A stretch of 64,000 nucleotides of DNA from Crocinitomicaceae bacterium (GTDB lineage Bacteria; Bacteroidota; Bacteroidia; Flavobacteriales_D; Crocinitomicaceae): positions 1,922,001-1,986,000 of the forward strand of contig JADJGJ010000001.1 of the NCBI GenBank assembly GCA_016708105.1, written 5' to 3'. Positions 24,701-33,901 of this stretch are shown one piece after another. A program made the position numbers and the translations under genes. Every line of letters begins with the position of its first letter. Position 1 is the stretch's first letter. A model generated the notes under the pieces. It was not told the DNA's origin. It was given only the letters and a program-made list of their open reading frames with translations, and searched no databases.

Positions 24701-26902
24701 TTCGTATGATTTCTGAACTTCTTCTTTTTGCCTCACTAATTCAGCAGTACGAGCGCGAACAGCCTCTTCCATTATTTCATAGTTACGGGCGTTTTCAAGC
24801 GCAATAACCGTATAGTGGGCAAGCGTTTTTACAATGTTAACATGATAATCAGTGTAGACATTTTTATCAAAAGACTGTACACTGATTGCACCCAATACTT
24901 TGTCTCCTTTTCTGAGCGGATAAAAAATGAGTGAGTACGGAAAATCTCCGCCAACAACCATCACTTTACTCACATAATGAACGTAATCTACTTCATTATT
25001 ATGGATCAAAATTTCTTTGTTATTACGAATACACCAAACAGAATAATTATCAAGATTATCCATGCTTACAGAAACATGATTTAATCTTTCACCGCGTTCA
25101 TATTCGTATAAATATTCAACTGTATTTTTTTCGGCATCGAAAAGTCTGACACCAAAAATGGTAGCATCCATGAGCTTATTCACATTGCTATACAATCTTT
25201 CAAAAACATCTTCAAAATTAAGAGTTGAGATTAGTTCTTGACCAATTTGATTTAATGTCTCTGTGTTAAGATAAGATTGCTGCAATTCTTTGGTTCTGTC
25301 TTTGACCACGCCTTCCATATTTTGGTAGAGACGGGCATTTTCAATTGCAATCGAGATGTATCCGGCAAGTGTTTTTATCAGGTTAAAATGATGATCAGAG
25401 AATGCGTTTATTTTTTCACTCTCTACTAATAAAACACCACTAATTTTTTCTTTAGATGTTAACGGCAGTATGACTACCGAGGGAAGTTTCTCAGATTTAA
25501 TATGCTCATCACCTTGAAAATATTTACGAATTTCATGTTGATAATTTCCAATGTGCACTTCACATCCTGTAGTAGCAACCAAAACAGGTAGACTATTTTT
25601 CACTGCAAGATCATACTCAAAAAAGTCATCGCGTTTGCCTTTTTGTATTGCAAGTTTTACTTCTAGTGTATTTCTCTCGGTATTGCATAAACCAATAAAC
25701 ACACCAGAGGTATGCATGATACTGTTGATGCGCTGATAAATAATATTGAAAATACCTTCAATATCAAGGGTAGATGTCAGTTCATTTCCAATTTCACTCA
25801 ACGTTTTTACATCTTCAAAATACGTTTGGAGCTGTGCGTTTTTTTCTTCAAGTATTTCTTTTTCTTTCTGAATTTGCTCCAGTTTTCCGCTCAATTCAAA
25901 CGCCTTGAGTTTTTTTGATTCAACCTCAGAATTATGAACTTGCTTTTGGGTATGATATGCTTTAAAATGTTCAACAAAGAGTTGCAGATTTCCCATTTTC
26001 TCATAGAGATCTGAAAGCCCTTTATGCGCTTTGAAGGAAAGTTCTGATGACTTTAGTTCTTCGCCAATTTTCAGGGCATCTTTAAAGTATTTTAATGAAG
26101 AGATATTATCGCCGGCGGTGCTGTACATTTCAGCAATATGCAAAGACGTATCTCCAACTCCCTTTCTGAAACCCATTTCAGTTCTAAGCTGAATAGATTT
26201 TTGAAAATGTTCCAAAGCTTTTGGATAATCTTCAAGACGAGAATAAATTTCACCCAAGCCATCATAAGCAAATGACTGAACCTGCTTAACCCCTGTCTGA
26301 TTAACTATTTCAAGACATTTGTTTTTATACTCAAGTGCCTTGGGATAATTTTCAAGATGAAAATAAGCCTGACCAATTCCGTCGTAGACTTTACCAAGTA
26401 CGTTTTTATCACCAATTTCAATGGCAATTTCAGCGCCTTGCATGAGGTATTCAATGGCTTGCTCATCTTTACCAAATACGTAATGAGCTGTGCCCAATCC
26501 GTTAAAGCCATTAGCAACACCAGATTTATCACCAACAGTGCGAGCGAGATTAAGTGATTCCTGAGCGTAATGAATTTGTTTTTCAGCATCTCCAAGCAAG
26601 TGAAAAATGATGAAAATATTGTAGAGTACCTGAACTTCATTTCGCTGATCACCAATGGAGCGCAAAATTTCAAGTGATTTGAATGAGAACTCCAGTGCCT
26701 TTTCATAATTACCTAACCAAGTATGGGCTGCGCCAATGATTCCAAATGCCCAGCCGGCGCCAGAAGCATAACCTTCCTGTTCGGCTTTGGCGGCATTTTC
26801 AATTGCAATTTCAAGCGCACGTGCAGGATCTGTTCGCACAACTTGCCATGCTTCTGCATTTGCTGTATCAATGGTACTTGTATACGCTATGGTATTTGAC
26901 AT
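21716..26902 (-). CDS. Giant TPR-GAF(6)-PP2C/SpoIIE phosphatase
   Basis: 1,728 residues, cytoplasmic, without membrane segments. Order: tetratricopeptide repeats (about 10-320), coiled coil (335-365), six GAF domains (about 365-525, 548-705, 735-895, 918-1078, 1106-1266, 1290-1448) each followed by a short helix of the form RTAELV or RTKEL, and a PP2C/SpoIIE phosphatase domain (1490-1728) with GDFYW, DCTGHGVPGAFLS, DGMDMAIC, LFSDGYADQFGG and IDDVCVIGI. GAF2-3 and GAF4-5 are near copies. It probably integrates several ligands and dephosphorylates an anti-sigma-factor-antagonist-like partner; none is adjacent. Confidence 0.88.
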   Translation of the reverse strand: MSNTIAYTSTIDTANAEAWQVVRTDPARALEIAIENAAKAEQEGYASGAGWAFGIIGAAHTWLGNYEKALEFSFKSLEILRSIGDQRNEVQVLYNIFIIFHLLGDAEKQIHYAQESLNLARTVGDKSGVANGFNGLGTAHYVFGKDEQAIEYLMQGAEIAIEIGDKNVLGKVYDGIGQAYFHLENYPKALEYKNKCLEIVNQTGVKQVQSFAYDGLGEIYSRLEDYPKALEHFQKSIQLRTEMGFRKGVGDTSLHIAEMYSTAGDNISSLKYFKDALKIGEELKSSELSFKAHKGLSDLYEKMGNLQLFVEHFKAYHTQKQVHNSEVESKKLKAFELSGKLEQIQKEKEILEEKNAQLQTYFEDVKTLSEIGNELTSTLDIEGIFNIIYQRINSIMHTSGVFIGLCNTERNTLEVKLAIQKGKRDDFFEYDLAVKNSLPVLVATTGCEVHIGNYQHEIRKYFQGDEHIKSEKLPSVVILPLTSKEKISGVLLVESEKINAFSDHHFNLIKTLAGYISIAIENARLYQNMEGVVKDRTKELQQSYLNTETLNQIGQELISTLNFEDVFERLYSNVNKLMDATIFGVRLFDAEKNTVEYLYEYERGERLNHVSVSMDNLDNYSVWCIRNNKEILIHNNEVDYVHYVSKVMVVGGDFPYSLIFYPLRKGDKVLGAISVQSFDKNVYTDYHVNIVKTLAHYTVIALENARNYEIMEEAVRARTAELVRQKEEVQKSYENTKLLSEVGKEIAAELSIPEIISKVYSNVNNLMDATIFGIGIYRPGNEDLFFPGAMEKNERLGDFSYPVSADKIATRCFNKLEEIIINDWQLEFRQYVNSDYEAAQGEMPESMIYLPLVSKEKKIGVITVQSFERNIYHEYHLNILRTLSVYIASALENASLYKDMEDRVEERTKELIKSHEDSRILNHIGQELISTLDFETVFERLYQNVNKLMDATIFGVRLFDSEKNTVEYLYEYEKGQRLEPLSVSMNNKDNYSVWCIENDKEILIHNNETDYKKYVSKVMLVGGDFPYSLIFYPLRKGDKVLGAISVQSFEKNAYSEYHLNIVKTLAHYTVIALENARNYEVMEEAVRERTAELVSQKEEVSRSYENTKLISEIGRDITSELSVEKINALVYSRINQLMPADGFGIGIYDDRVNKLFYPGYIELDEILEECYDDLEDENMIAGYCFHHDNEIVVGNLNTEYSKYIKKYSAPVHGKAVSSLIYLPLKVKGRKIGVITVQSFTENAYNEYHVNILRSLAVYTAIALDNAGLYQNLEERVLLRTAEIDRAYQNTKLIGQISRDITESLSVEKIIDKVYSNINAVMDATCFGIGIYDQQTQMINMPGFIENGERMELFGYHITDDRLATWCFNNKKEIFISNYFEEYHHYIKGIQKPVSGKDSLSIIYLPLCLKDEMVGLITVQSFKINAYTEYELDILRGLANTIAAAIENAKLYESLEDKVRERTAEVVKQKEIIEEKNKNITDSIIYAKRIQDATLPAKDLVKSYLENSFVLFKPKDIVSGDFYWIERVQNLILFAVVDCTGHGVPGAFLSLIGHNSLNQIVNELKIYQPNKILEELNRIVSKTLHNSTEKGTNIKDGMDMAICSLNLDTNELQFAGAFNPLYLVRNGEMEEIKGDKFPIGAGFSQNPEFTNNLIQLQEGDCIYLFSDGYADQFGGPKGKKFKYSRFKEILVEIHQKEMAEQHDILHALIEEWQGDLEQIDDVCVIGIKP

Positions 26903-26931
26903 TCAAGATTGGGTTAGGCTTTTGCAAGTCT

Positions 26932-26939
26932 CAAATATA
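26932..26939 (-). promoter_or_regulatory. -7 promoter box (TATATTTG) for the giant phosphatase gene
   Basis: TATATTTG on the minus strand lies 29 bp before the ATG at 26902. No clear -33 partner. Confidence 0.4.
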
Positions 26940-27078
26940 CTAAATAATAGGAATTCAAGAACAAGAAGATATTGATTAAATAAAAGAGGAATACTAAGAA
27001 ATTTATCAAATCAATTACAGATAATGAGCGTGTTAGCGGTTATGATCATTTTCCGAAAACAAGCTGAAAGAAACCGAT

Positions 27079-27086
27079 TAACTTTG
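27079..27086 (+). promoter_or_regulatory. -7 promoter box (TAACTTTG)
   Basis: TAACTTTG ends 15 bp before the ATG at 27102. It helps choose that ATG, since the longer open frame from 27024 would begin upstream of the promoter. Confidence 0.45.
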
Positions 27087-27101
27087 GAAAAAATTCGAAT
27101 C

Positions 27102-28103
27102 ATGCTAAGAATTGGATTATTTGGTGTTGGTCATTTGGGAAAAATTCACGCAAAACTCATTCGTGAATTAAACACGGTTTACAATTTTATCGGCTTCTTT
27201 GATCCCAATAATGAAAATGCTTCATTTATTGAAAGTGAATATCAGATCAAGCGATATACCAATATCAGTGAGCTCATTGACGCAGTAGACTGCATAGACA
27301 TAGTGACCCCTACACCATCTCATTTTTCCATTGCATCTTTAGCTATTCAAAAAGGCAAACACGTTTTTATTGAGAAACCTGTAACAGAAAATATTGAAGA
27401 AGCAGCAGACTTACTTTCACTTCAAAAACAGCATCCGGTAAAGATTCAAATTGGTCATGTTGAAAGGTTTAATCCTGCATTTAAAAAAGCGATTCCATAT
27501 CTTGAAAATCCCATGTTTATTGAAGTGCATCGCTTAGCGCAATATAATCCGCGCGGTACTGATGTTCCGGTGGTGCTTGATTTGATGATACACGATTTAG
27601 ACATTGTACTGAGTACGGTTAAATCAAAAGTATCCAATGTTTCAGCAAGCGGTGTGGCCATTGTGAGTGATACGCCTGACATTACTAATGCGCGCATTGA
27701 ATTTGAAAATGGCTGTGTGGCAAATCTCACGGCCTCACGCATATCACTCAAGAACATGCGTAAAACTAGATTCTTTCAAAGTAATGCGTATATATCTGTT
27801 GATTTTCTTACCAAAGAAACTGAAATTGTAAAAATGTCTGAAGTTGTTGGAGAGCCTGATCCTTTTGATATTGTGCTTGATTTAGGCAACGGAAAATCCA
27901 AAAAGAAAATTGAAATTTTTAAACCTGAAATTGAAACATCAAACGCCATTCGTGAAGAACTTCAAACTTTTGCTGATGCCATTCTCTTTGATAAAATTCC
28001 TGCGGTTAGCCTTGAGGCCGGAACACAGGCGCTTGAAGTAGCCATGCTCATTATGCAAAAAGTGAAAGAAGGAAATGATTTGGTTAGAAATAATAATTCT
28101 TGA
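27102..28103 (+). CDS. Gfo/Idh/MocA-family oxidoreductase
   Basis: 333 residues. The N-terminal Rossmann fold begins IGLFGVGHLGKIHAKLIREL, and the catalytic-loop signature VFIEKPVTENIEEA is present. The middle DLMIHDLDIVLS helix is also conserved in the family. It is an NAD(P)-dependent sugar or cyclitol dehydrogenase or reductase of unknown substrate. A sugar transferase two genes downstream suggests a role in nucleotide-sugar metabolism, but that is inference. Confidence 0.85.
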   Translation: MLRIGLFGVGHLGKIHAKLIRELNTVYNFIGFFDPNNENASFIESEYQIKRYTNISELIDAVDCIDIVTPTPSHFSIASLAIQKGKHVFIEKPVTENIEEAADLLSLQKQHPVKIQIGHVERFNPAFKKAIPYLENPMFIEVHRLAQYNPRGTDVPVVLDLMIHDLDIVLSTVKSKVSNVSASGVAIVSDTPDITNARIEFENGCVANLTASRISLKNMRKTRFFQSNAYISVDFLTKETEIVKMSEVVGEPDPFDIVLDLGNGKSKKKIEIFKPEIETSNAIREELQTFADAILFDKIPAVSLEAGTQALEVAMLIMQKVKEGNDLVRNNNS

Positions 28104-28140
28104 TTTTATTCGTTTTGAAAACATACACAAACCGCCTGGC

Positions 28141-29010
28141 ATGAAGTTTTTTTACGCACTCTTGATTTTCTCACCCTTATTATTTACCGGCTGTCATGAA
28201 GATACAACGCCCTGTTGGGTAAATATTCCAACCATTGATCTAGAGACAGACGAAGTACTTGAAGGAGAAAACTCTCACGGTATTTCAGATGCATGGGTTT
28301 ACATGGACGGAACAGCTTTAGGTGTTTTTGAATTACCTGCTCGCATTCCGGTTCTTGCTGAAGGCACTCATAAATTCCAGATTTTTGCAGGCATAAAAAA
28401 TAACGGAATTTCTGCCACACGAGTTAAATACCCTTTCTACGATGATTATGAAACAGAACTCACGTTGACCAAAGGAACAGAGATAACGGTAAATCCGGTT
28501 GTGCATTACAAAACTAATCTTGTCTTTGAATTAAAAGAAGATTTTGAAGACACCGGCATTGAGTTTGACGCAGAAGCATATTCAGACACTCCAATGGTTT
28601 TTATTGACAAAACTGATTTCCCTGAAATTGTTGAATATGGTCAGCGTTGCGGAGGAATTTTTCTAACGCAGACAGATAGTTTATTTAAAGCAATTACCAG
28701 TACCTATCTTGATTTGCCAAGAAATGAAGATGTATATATTGAATTTGATTATCTCAACAACAATGCAATCAGTATGGGAGTTATTGCCCAAAACTCAGTT
28801 GATTATAATGAGCATACTCCCTTGGTACAAATGAATGCACAAGATGAGACCGAGTGGAAATGGAAAAAAATTTATATTGATTTGACTGAAGATGTAAGCT
28901 ATGAAATTTATGCAACCAGTTATGAAATTTATCTGTTAGCCGTCATTCATTCTGATCTGACAGAGGCCAAAATTTACCTTGACAATATCAAAGTGATCCG
29001 ATATCAATGA
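28141..29010 (+). CDS. Hypothetical lipoprotein
   Basis: 289 residues with signal peptide MKFFYALLIFSPLLFTGC; the Cys is the likely lipidation site. The N-terminal half resembles a small beta-sandwich (WVYMDGTALGVFELPARIPVL, GTHKFQIFAGIKNNG) and the C-terminal half a carbohydrate-binding-like jelly roll (YIEFDYLNNNAISMGV, KIYLDNIKVI). No family is assigned. Its stop overlaps the ATG of the sugar transferase (ATGA), pointing to coupled translation. Confidence 0.7.
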   Translation: MKFFYALLIFSPLLFTGCHEDTTPCWVNIPTIDLETDEVLEGENSHGISDAWVYMDGTALGVFELPARIPVLAEGTHKFQIFAGIKNNGISATRVKYPFYDDYETELTLTKGTEITVNPVVHYKTNLVFELKEDFEDTGIEFDAEAYSDTPMVFIDKTDFPEIVEYGQRCGGIFLTQTDSLFKAITSTYLDLPRNEDVYIEFDYLNNNAISMGVIAQNSVDYNEHTPLVQMNAQDETEWKWKKIYIDLTEDVSYEIYATSYEIYLLAVIHSDLTEAKIYLDNIKVIRYQ

Positions 29011-30401
29011 AGCGTTCACCATTACTTGCTTTTTACCTGGTCTTTGATTACCTCACGGCTGTTTCAGTATGGTTACTGTTCTATATTTATCGTGTAACTG
29101 AGGTAGAAAAATCTGATCTAATTTTTAAAGGAAGTTTTTTTGAGGGCATTATCATAATTCCACTTTGCTGGATGTTTTTATATACCCTTCAAGGAACCTA
29201 CAACGCGGTTGAACGCAGTTATCGGCTCAAAACTATCAAGCAAACTTTTTTTGGAACCTTGCTTGGCACCATGCTGGTATTTTTTGCTTTGATTTTGAAT
29301 GATTATGTCTATTCATACAAACAATTTTATACCTTATTAGGTGTACTATTTGCCTTGCAATTTTTTCTAACTCTGACACCAAGAATCATTATTACTACCA
29401 TACATGTTAAACGCATACACAGTGGTAAATTTGGATTTAAAACGCTCATTATTGGAGGAAGCCAGAAAGCAGCTGATATCTATGATGAGATCAAAAAACA
29501 AAATCAGCAATCAGGTTATATTTTTACGGGTTATGTAAACATTAATGGCAGTGATTTCGCATTAGATAAGCACATGCCATTACTAGGCAATATTAGTCAG
29601 ATCAATGACGTATTACAAAAAAATAAGATAGAGGAAGTTATCATCGCCGTTGAAAGCACAGACCATGAAAAACTGAATTGGATTATTGCAAATCTTGCAG
29701 GGTATAATGTGAGAATAAATTTGATACCTGACACGTATGATATTTTATCAGGACATGTTCAAATGAATAGTATTTTCGGCGCTTTACTTATTAGAGTCAA
29801 TGATGCCGTGATGCCTGAGTGGCAAATTTCAACCAAACGTATTCTTGATGTTTTTATCTCACTTATTGCACTGATCAGTTTAATTCCTCTTTATTTGGTA
29901 TTGGCATTGCTTGTGAAGTTCAGTTCAAAAGGGCCAATTTTTTTCAAACAAGAGCGCATAGGAATTCATCAAAAACCTTTTCATATCATCAAGTATAGAA
30001 CCATGTATACAGATGCCGAAAAGGAAGGGCCTCAATTGTCAAGCTCTCATGATAAAAGGATAACACCTATTGGCAAATTTCTGCGCAAAACTCGGCTCGA
30101 TGAATTTCCTCAATTCTTTAATGTATTGGTTGGTGAGATGTCATTAGTTGGCCCCAGACCAGAGCGCAGGCATTTTATAGATCAAATAACAAAACATGAT
30201 CCGCAGTATTTGTTCTTACATCAAGTAAAACCAGGTATTACATCATGGGGGCAGGTAAAATTTGGATATGCTGAAAACGTACAACAGATGGTACAACGCA
30301 TGAAATATGACCTGCTATATATCCGCAACATGTCTCTAGCGCTTGATTTTAAAATCATGTTCTATACCATTGCCATTATCTTCAAAGGAAGCGGTAAGTA
30401 A
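29007..30401 (+). CDS. Polyprenyl glycosylphosphotransferase (sugar transferase)
   Basis: 464 residues. Four N-terminal membrane helices (about 8-130) are followed by a CoA-binding-like Rossmann domain (GFKTLIIGGSQKAADIYDEI) and a fifth helix (VFISLIALISLIPLYLVL). The C-terminal bacterial sugar-transferase domain has IKYRTMYTDAE, LRKTRLDEFPQFFNVL and MSLVGPRPERR. It loads the first sugar-phosphate onto undecaprenyl phosphate to begin exopolysaccharide or O-antigen. No other polysaccharide genes follow, which is unusual for this enzyme. Confidence 0.9.
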   Translation: MKRSPLLAFYLVFDYLTAVSVWLLFYIYRVTEVEKSDLIFKGSFFEGIIIIPLCWMFLYTLQGTYNAVERSYRLKTIKQTFFGTLLGTMLVFFALILNDYVYSYKQFYTLLGVLFALQFFLTLTPRIIITTIHVKRIHSGKFGFKTLIIGGSQKAADIYDEIKKQNQQSGYIFTGYVNINGSDFALDKHMPLLGNISQINDVLQKNKIEEVIIAVESTDHEKLNWIIANLAGYNVRINLIPDTYDILSGHVQMNSIFGALLIRVNDAVMPEWQISTKRILDVFISLIALISLIPLYLVLALLVKFSSKGPIFFKQERIGIHQKPFHIIKYRTMYTDAEKEGPQLSSSHDKRITPIGKFLRKTRLDEFPQFFNVLVGEMSLVGPRPERRHFIDQITKHDPQYLFLHQVKPGITSWGQVKFGYAENVQQMVQRMKYDLLYIRNMSLALDFKIMFYTIAIIFKGSGK

Positions 30402-30478
30402 TTTTCAAATTACACAATCAAATTCATTTTCCGGGATTGAGGTAATAGATTGCTGACTACTCTATCAGCAGAAAAATG

Positions 30479-30486
30479 TACATTTG
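30479..30486 (+). promoter_or_regulatory. -7 promoter box (TACATTTG) for hisS
   Basis: TACATTTG ends 17 bp before the hisS ATG at 30504, a normal distance. This supports that start over the in-frame upstream codon at 30450. Confidence 0.45.
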
Positions 30487-30503
30487 CATTATATCAGACA
30501 ACC

Positions 30504-31871
30504 ATGAGTTCAAAACCTTCAATACCTAAAGGCACCCGCGATTTTTTACCATCTGTAATGGCTAAGCGGAATTATATTTTTTCAGTGATTAAATCAGTTT
30601 TTGAAAAGTATGGTTTCTTGCCAATTGAAACCCCTGCCATGGAAAACACCGATACCTTATTAGGTAAGTATGGAGATGAAGGTGATAAATTAATTTTCAG
30701 AATTCTTGAATCAGGTGAAGGAGTAAAAAATGCAGACACAGCTGCTTTGCAAGAAGGAAATTACGCACGTTTTGCCAATTCTGTTGCGGGCAAAGCGTTG
30801 CGATATGATTTGACAGTTCCGTTTGCACGATTTGTGGTGATGAATCAAAATGAAATTTCGTTCCCTTTCAAACGCTATCAGATACAACCTGTCTGGCGCG
30901 CTGACAAACCACAAAGAGGAAGATATCGTGAATTTTATCAATGTGACGCTGATGTGGTTGGCAGTGATTCATTGCTCTATGAAATTGAACTCACAAAACT
31001 TTTTGATGATGTTTTTACTAAACTCGGTTTGACAGATGTTACCATTAAAATTAATAACAGAAAAATATTAAGTGGTATTGCTGAAGTATGCGGCGAAGCA
31101 GACAAACTGGTGAACATCACTGTTGCCATTGATAAATTAGATAAAATTGGAATTGACGGTGTAATTAAAGAATTGCGTGAACGAAATGTCAGCGAAAAAG
31201 CCATTGAAAAAATTCATCCGCTGTTTTCACTCAATGGATCTAACGAAGAAAAACTAGACATTCTCAGAAAATATCTTGAGCTGTCAGAAAGCGGATTAAA
31301 AGGAATTGAAGAGCTAAGTTTTGTACTTGAAAATGTTACTGCTCTGGGATTAAAAAATGCTACTATTGAATTTGATGTCACTCTTGCGCGCGGGCTCAAT
31401 TATTACACCGGTGCTATTTTTGAAGTAAAAGCAAACAACGTTAAAATGGGAAGCATTTGCGGTGGAGGAAGATATGATGACCTCACCGGACTTTTTGGTT
31501 TAAAAGGTGTCCCAGGTGTTGGTATATCGTTTGGGGCTGACCGAATTTATGATGTGATGGAAGAATTGAATTTGTTTCCGCATGCAATAAGTTCATTAAC
31601 CAAAATTCTATTTGTGAACTTTGGTGCTGAAGAACAAAAGCATTGTTTAAAATACGCAAGCTTATTAAGAGAACAAAATATTTCTTGTGAGGTTTATCCT
31701 TCTTCTGCAAAAATGCAAAAACAAATGAAGTATGCCAATGATAGAAAAATTCCGTTTGTTGTTTTATTGGGTTCAAAAGAAATAGAAGACCACACGCTGA
31801 CATGGAAAAATATGGATAACGGAAATCAAAGCACCGGAAAAATTGAAGAATTTATCAAAGCCATTCACTAA
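30504..31871 (+). CDS. hisS: Histidyl-tRNA synthetase
   Basis: 455 residues, class II synthetase. Seen: IPKGTRDFLP start, motif 2 VWRADKPQRGRYREFYQCDADVVG, the histidine-specific RGLNYYTGAIFEV, GGGRYDDL, and motif 3 GVGISFGADRI, followed by an anticodon-binding domain. It charges tRNA(His) in the cytoplasm. Its stop codon shares one base with the start of hutH (TAATG), so the two genes are probably translated from one message. Confidence 0.97.
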   Translation: MSSKPSIPKGTRDFLPSVMAKRNYIFSVIKSVFEKYGFLPIETPAMENTDTLLGKYGDEGDKLIFRILESGEGVKNADTAALQEGNYARFANSVAGKALRYDLTVPFARFVVMNQNEISFPFKRYQIQPVWRADKPQRGRYREFYQCDADVVGSDSLLYEIELTKLFDDVFTKLGLTDVTIKINNRKILSGIAEVCGEADKLVNITVAIDKLDKIGIDGVIKELRERNVSEKAIEKIHPLFSLNGSNEEKLDILRKYLELSESGLKGIEELSFVLENVTALGLKNATIEFDVTLARGLNYYTGAIFEVKANNVKMGSICGGGRYDDLTGLFGLKGVPGVGISFGADRIYDVMEELNLFPHAISSLTKILFVNFGAEEQKHCLKYASLLREQNISCEVYPSSAKMQKQMKYANDRKIPFVVLLGSKEIEDHTLTWKNMDNGNQSTGKIEEFIKAIH

Positions 31872-33361
31872 TGAATCATCTCATATCATCTGAATACCTG
31901 AGTTTGTCAAGATTAAAAGAAATCATTGAAAAAAATCTCAAACTTGAATTGTCAGCCGATGCAAAAATCCGCATTCAGCAGTGTCGTGATTATCTTGACA
32001 ACAAAATGAGTGTACCCGGAGAAGTTCATTACGGAATCAATACCGGATTTGGTTCACTGTGCAATACGGTAATCTCCTCAGAAGATTTAGGAAAACTGCA
32101 GCGCAACTTAGTACTTTCTCATGCTTGCGGAACCGGTGATGAAGTTCAAAAATCAATTGTGAGACTGATTTTATTATTGAAAATTCAAGGTCTTTCTTAT
32201 GGAAATTCAGGTGTACAAATTCAAACCGTACAACGGCTTATTGATTTTTATAATCAGGATATCACACCGGTAATTTATCAACAAGGATCATTAGGCGCAT
32301 CAGGAGATTTGGCACCATTAGCACATCTTTCATTACCATTAATTGGTGAAGGAGAAGTATATTTTGGTGGAGATAAAATGAAATCATCAGAGATGTTATC
32401 CTTGATGAATTGGAATAAAATTGAATTGAAATCAAAAGAAGGATTGGCTTTGTTGAATGGCACCCAGTTTATGAGCGCACATGCCGCTTGGTGTCTTATA
32501 CAAGCTCAGCATTTGTGCATTTCAGCTGATATCACCGGTGCTGTTTCACTTGAAGCATTTGATGGAAGAATCAATCCTTTTTCAGAAAATGTGAATCAAA
32601 TCAGAAATCAAGAGGGACAAATACAAACTGCCGAATTTTTCAGAAAAATATTAGAAGGATCAGAACTCATTCAGCAGAAAAAAATTCACGTGCAGGATCC
32701 TTATTCATTCCGCTGCATACCACAAGTGCATGGTGCAAGTAAAGATGCAATCAACTACGCAGTAAAAATTATTGAACGAGAAATCAATGCAGTTACTGAT
32801 AACCCAACCATTTTTCCTGAAACGGATGAGATAATATCAGCCGGAAATTTTCATGGTCAGCCACTTGCTATGGCAATGGATTTTGTGGCAATTGCACTTG
32901 CTGAATTGGGCAGTATTTCAGAAAGAAGAATCTATCAACTCATAAGCGGATCACGGAACCTACCGGCATTTCTTGTTGCTAAACCCGGATTAAATTCTGG
33001 CTTTATGATTCCGCAATATACCGCAGCATCTATTGCCAGTCAGAACAAACAACTTGCGGTGCCTGCAGTTACTGACTCCATTGAATCATCAAATGGACAA
33101 GAAGATCATGTGAGCATGGGGGCAAATTCTGCCACCAAATTATTTCGCGTGGTTGAAAATGTCTGGCGTATTTTAGGTATTGAACTCATGAATGCAGCAC
33201 AGGCAATTGAATTCAGACGCCCTTTAAAATCAAGTGATACCATTGAAAAAATCTTGCTTGATTATCGCAAGTCAATTAAGTTTATCAGTGAAGATACTTA
33301 TATGCGTCCTGAACTTGAAAAATCAATTACATTTATTAAAAAAATACACCATTATGTCTGA
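31871..33361 (+). CDS. hutH: Histidine ammonia-lyase
   Basis: 496 residues. The MIO cofactor is formed from Ala143-Ser144-Gly145 in GSLGASGDLAPLAHL, and YGINTGFGSL (residues 54-63) is the other family signature. It removes ammonia from histidine to give urocanate, the first step of histidine breakdown. hutU and hutI are not in the window. Downstream at 34594 lies an N-formylglutamate amidohydrolase-like gene. Related aromatic ammonia-lyases or mutases exist, but position next to hisS supports histidine as substrate. Confidence 0.9.
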   Translation: MNHLISSEYLSLSRLKEIIEKNLKLELSADAKIRIQQCRDYLDNKMSVPGEVHYGINTGFGSLCNTVISSEDLGKLQRNLVLSHACGTGDEVQKSIVRLILLLKIQGLSYGNSGVQIQTVQRLIDFYNQDITPVIYQQGSLGASGDLAPLAHLSLPLIGEGEVYFGGDKMKSSEMLSLMNWNKIELKSKEGLALLNGTQFMSAHAAWCLIQAQHLCISADITGAVSLEAFDGRINPFSENVNQIRNQEGQIQTAEFFRKILEGSELIQQKKIHVQDPYSFRCIPQVHGASKDAINYAVKIIEREINAVTDNPTIFPETDEIISAGNFHGQPLAMAMDFVAIALAELGSISERRIYQLISGSRNLPAFLVAKPGLNSGFMIPQYTAASIASQNKQLAVPAVTDSIESSNGQEDHVSMGANSATKLFRVVENVWRILGIELMNAAQAIEFRRPLKSSDTIEKILLDYRKSIKFISEDTYMRPELEKSITFIKKIHHYV

Positions 33362-33860
33362 ATCACTTGATGAGAATCTGAGCTTAAAAGAAAAAAGAGG
33401 AGGTGCCTTAAAGGTATATGCAATATTATCTTGGATATACATTGGTTTAACTGCACTGGGATTATTGATGAGCATGGCAACCGGTCCAATGAGTGTTGAA
33501 GAATTAGAACAGAGCAAAGTTATTCTCATGGAAAGCTGGGATGAAGAAACCATTCAATTAATTGGAACAGATTTATTGAATGAAATGGTTTTGCGTCTTG
33601 ATATAGCAAATGAAAAACACTATTTGATACTAGGTTTTAATTTTGCTATTGTGGTGCTTGGTTTTTATGGTGTACTTCAAATGTTCCAACTTAAAAAAAC
33701 CGGGTATTATTTTTATTTGGCATATAGCGCCCTGCCCGCAATTGTTGAAATAATGCATTTTGGTACCGGAACCTTAGCAATTTTCAATATCATCTTTGGT
33801 TTATTAGTCTCAGGTATTTTCTGCTTGCTTTATGGCTTGCAACTTAAACGCATGCAATAA
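33354..33860 (+). CDS. Hypothetical membrane protein
   Basis: 168 residues. A Lys/Glu-rich soluble N-terminus of about 22 residues is followed by four hydrophobic helices. No known motif. The ATG at 33354 lies within the end of hutH (8-bp overlap). Longer frames exist but would overlap hutH by over 100 bp. Probably part of the hisS-hutH transcript. Confidence 0.65.
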   Translation: MSESLDENLSLKEKRGGALKVYAILSWIYIGLTALGLLMSMATGPMSVEELEQSKVILMESWDEETIQLIGTDLLNEMVLRLDIANEKHYLILGFNFAIVVLGFYGVLQMFQLKKTGYYFYLAYSALPAIVEIMHFGTGTLAIFNIIFGLLVSGIFCLLYGLQLKRMQ

Positions 33861-33901
33861 GCCATTACAAACGCTGGCTGGTTTTTATTCGTATTCCTTT
33901 C

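Noticed and set aside
29007..30401. Start of a polysaccharide gene cluster
   Set aside because: The sugar transferase is followed by hisS and hutH, not glycosyltransferases, flippase or polymerase.
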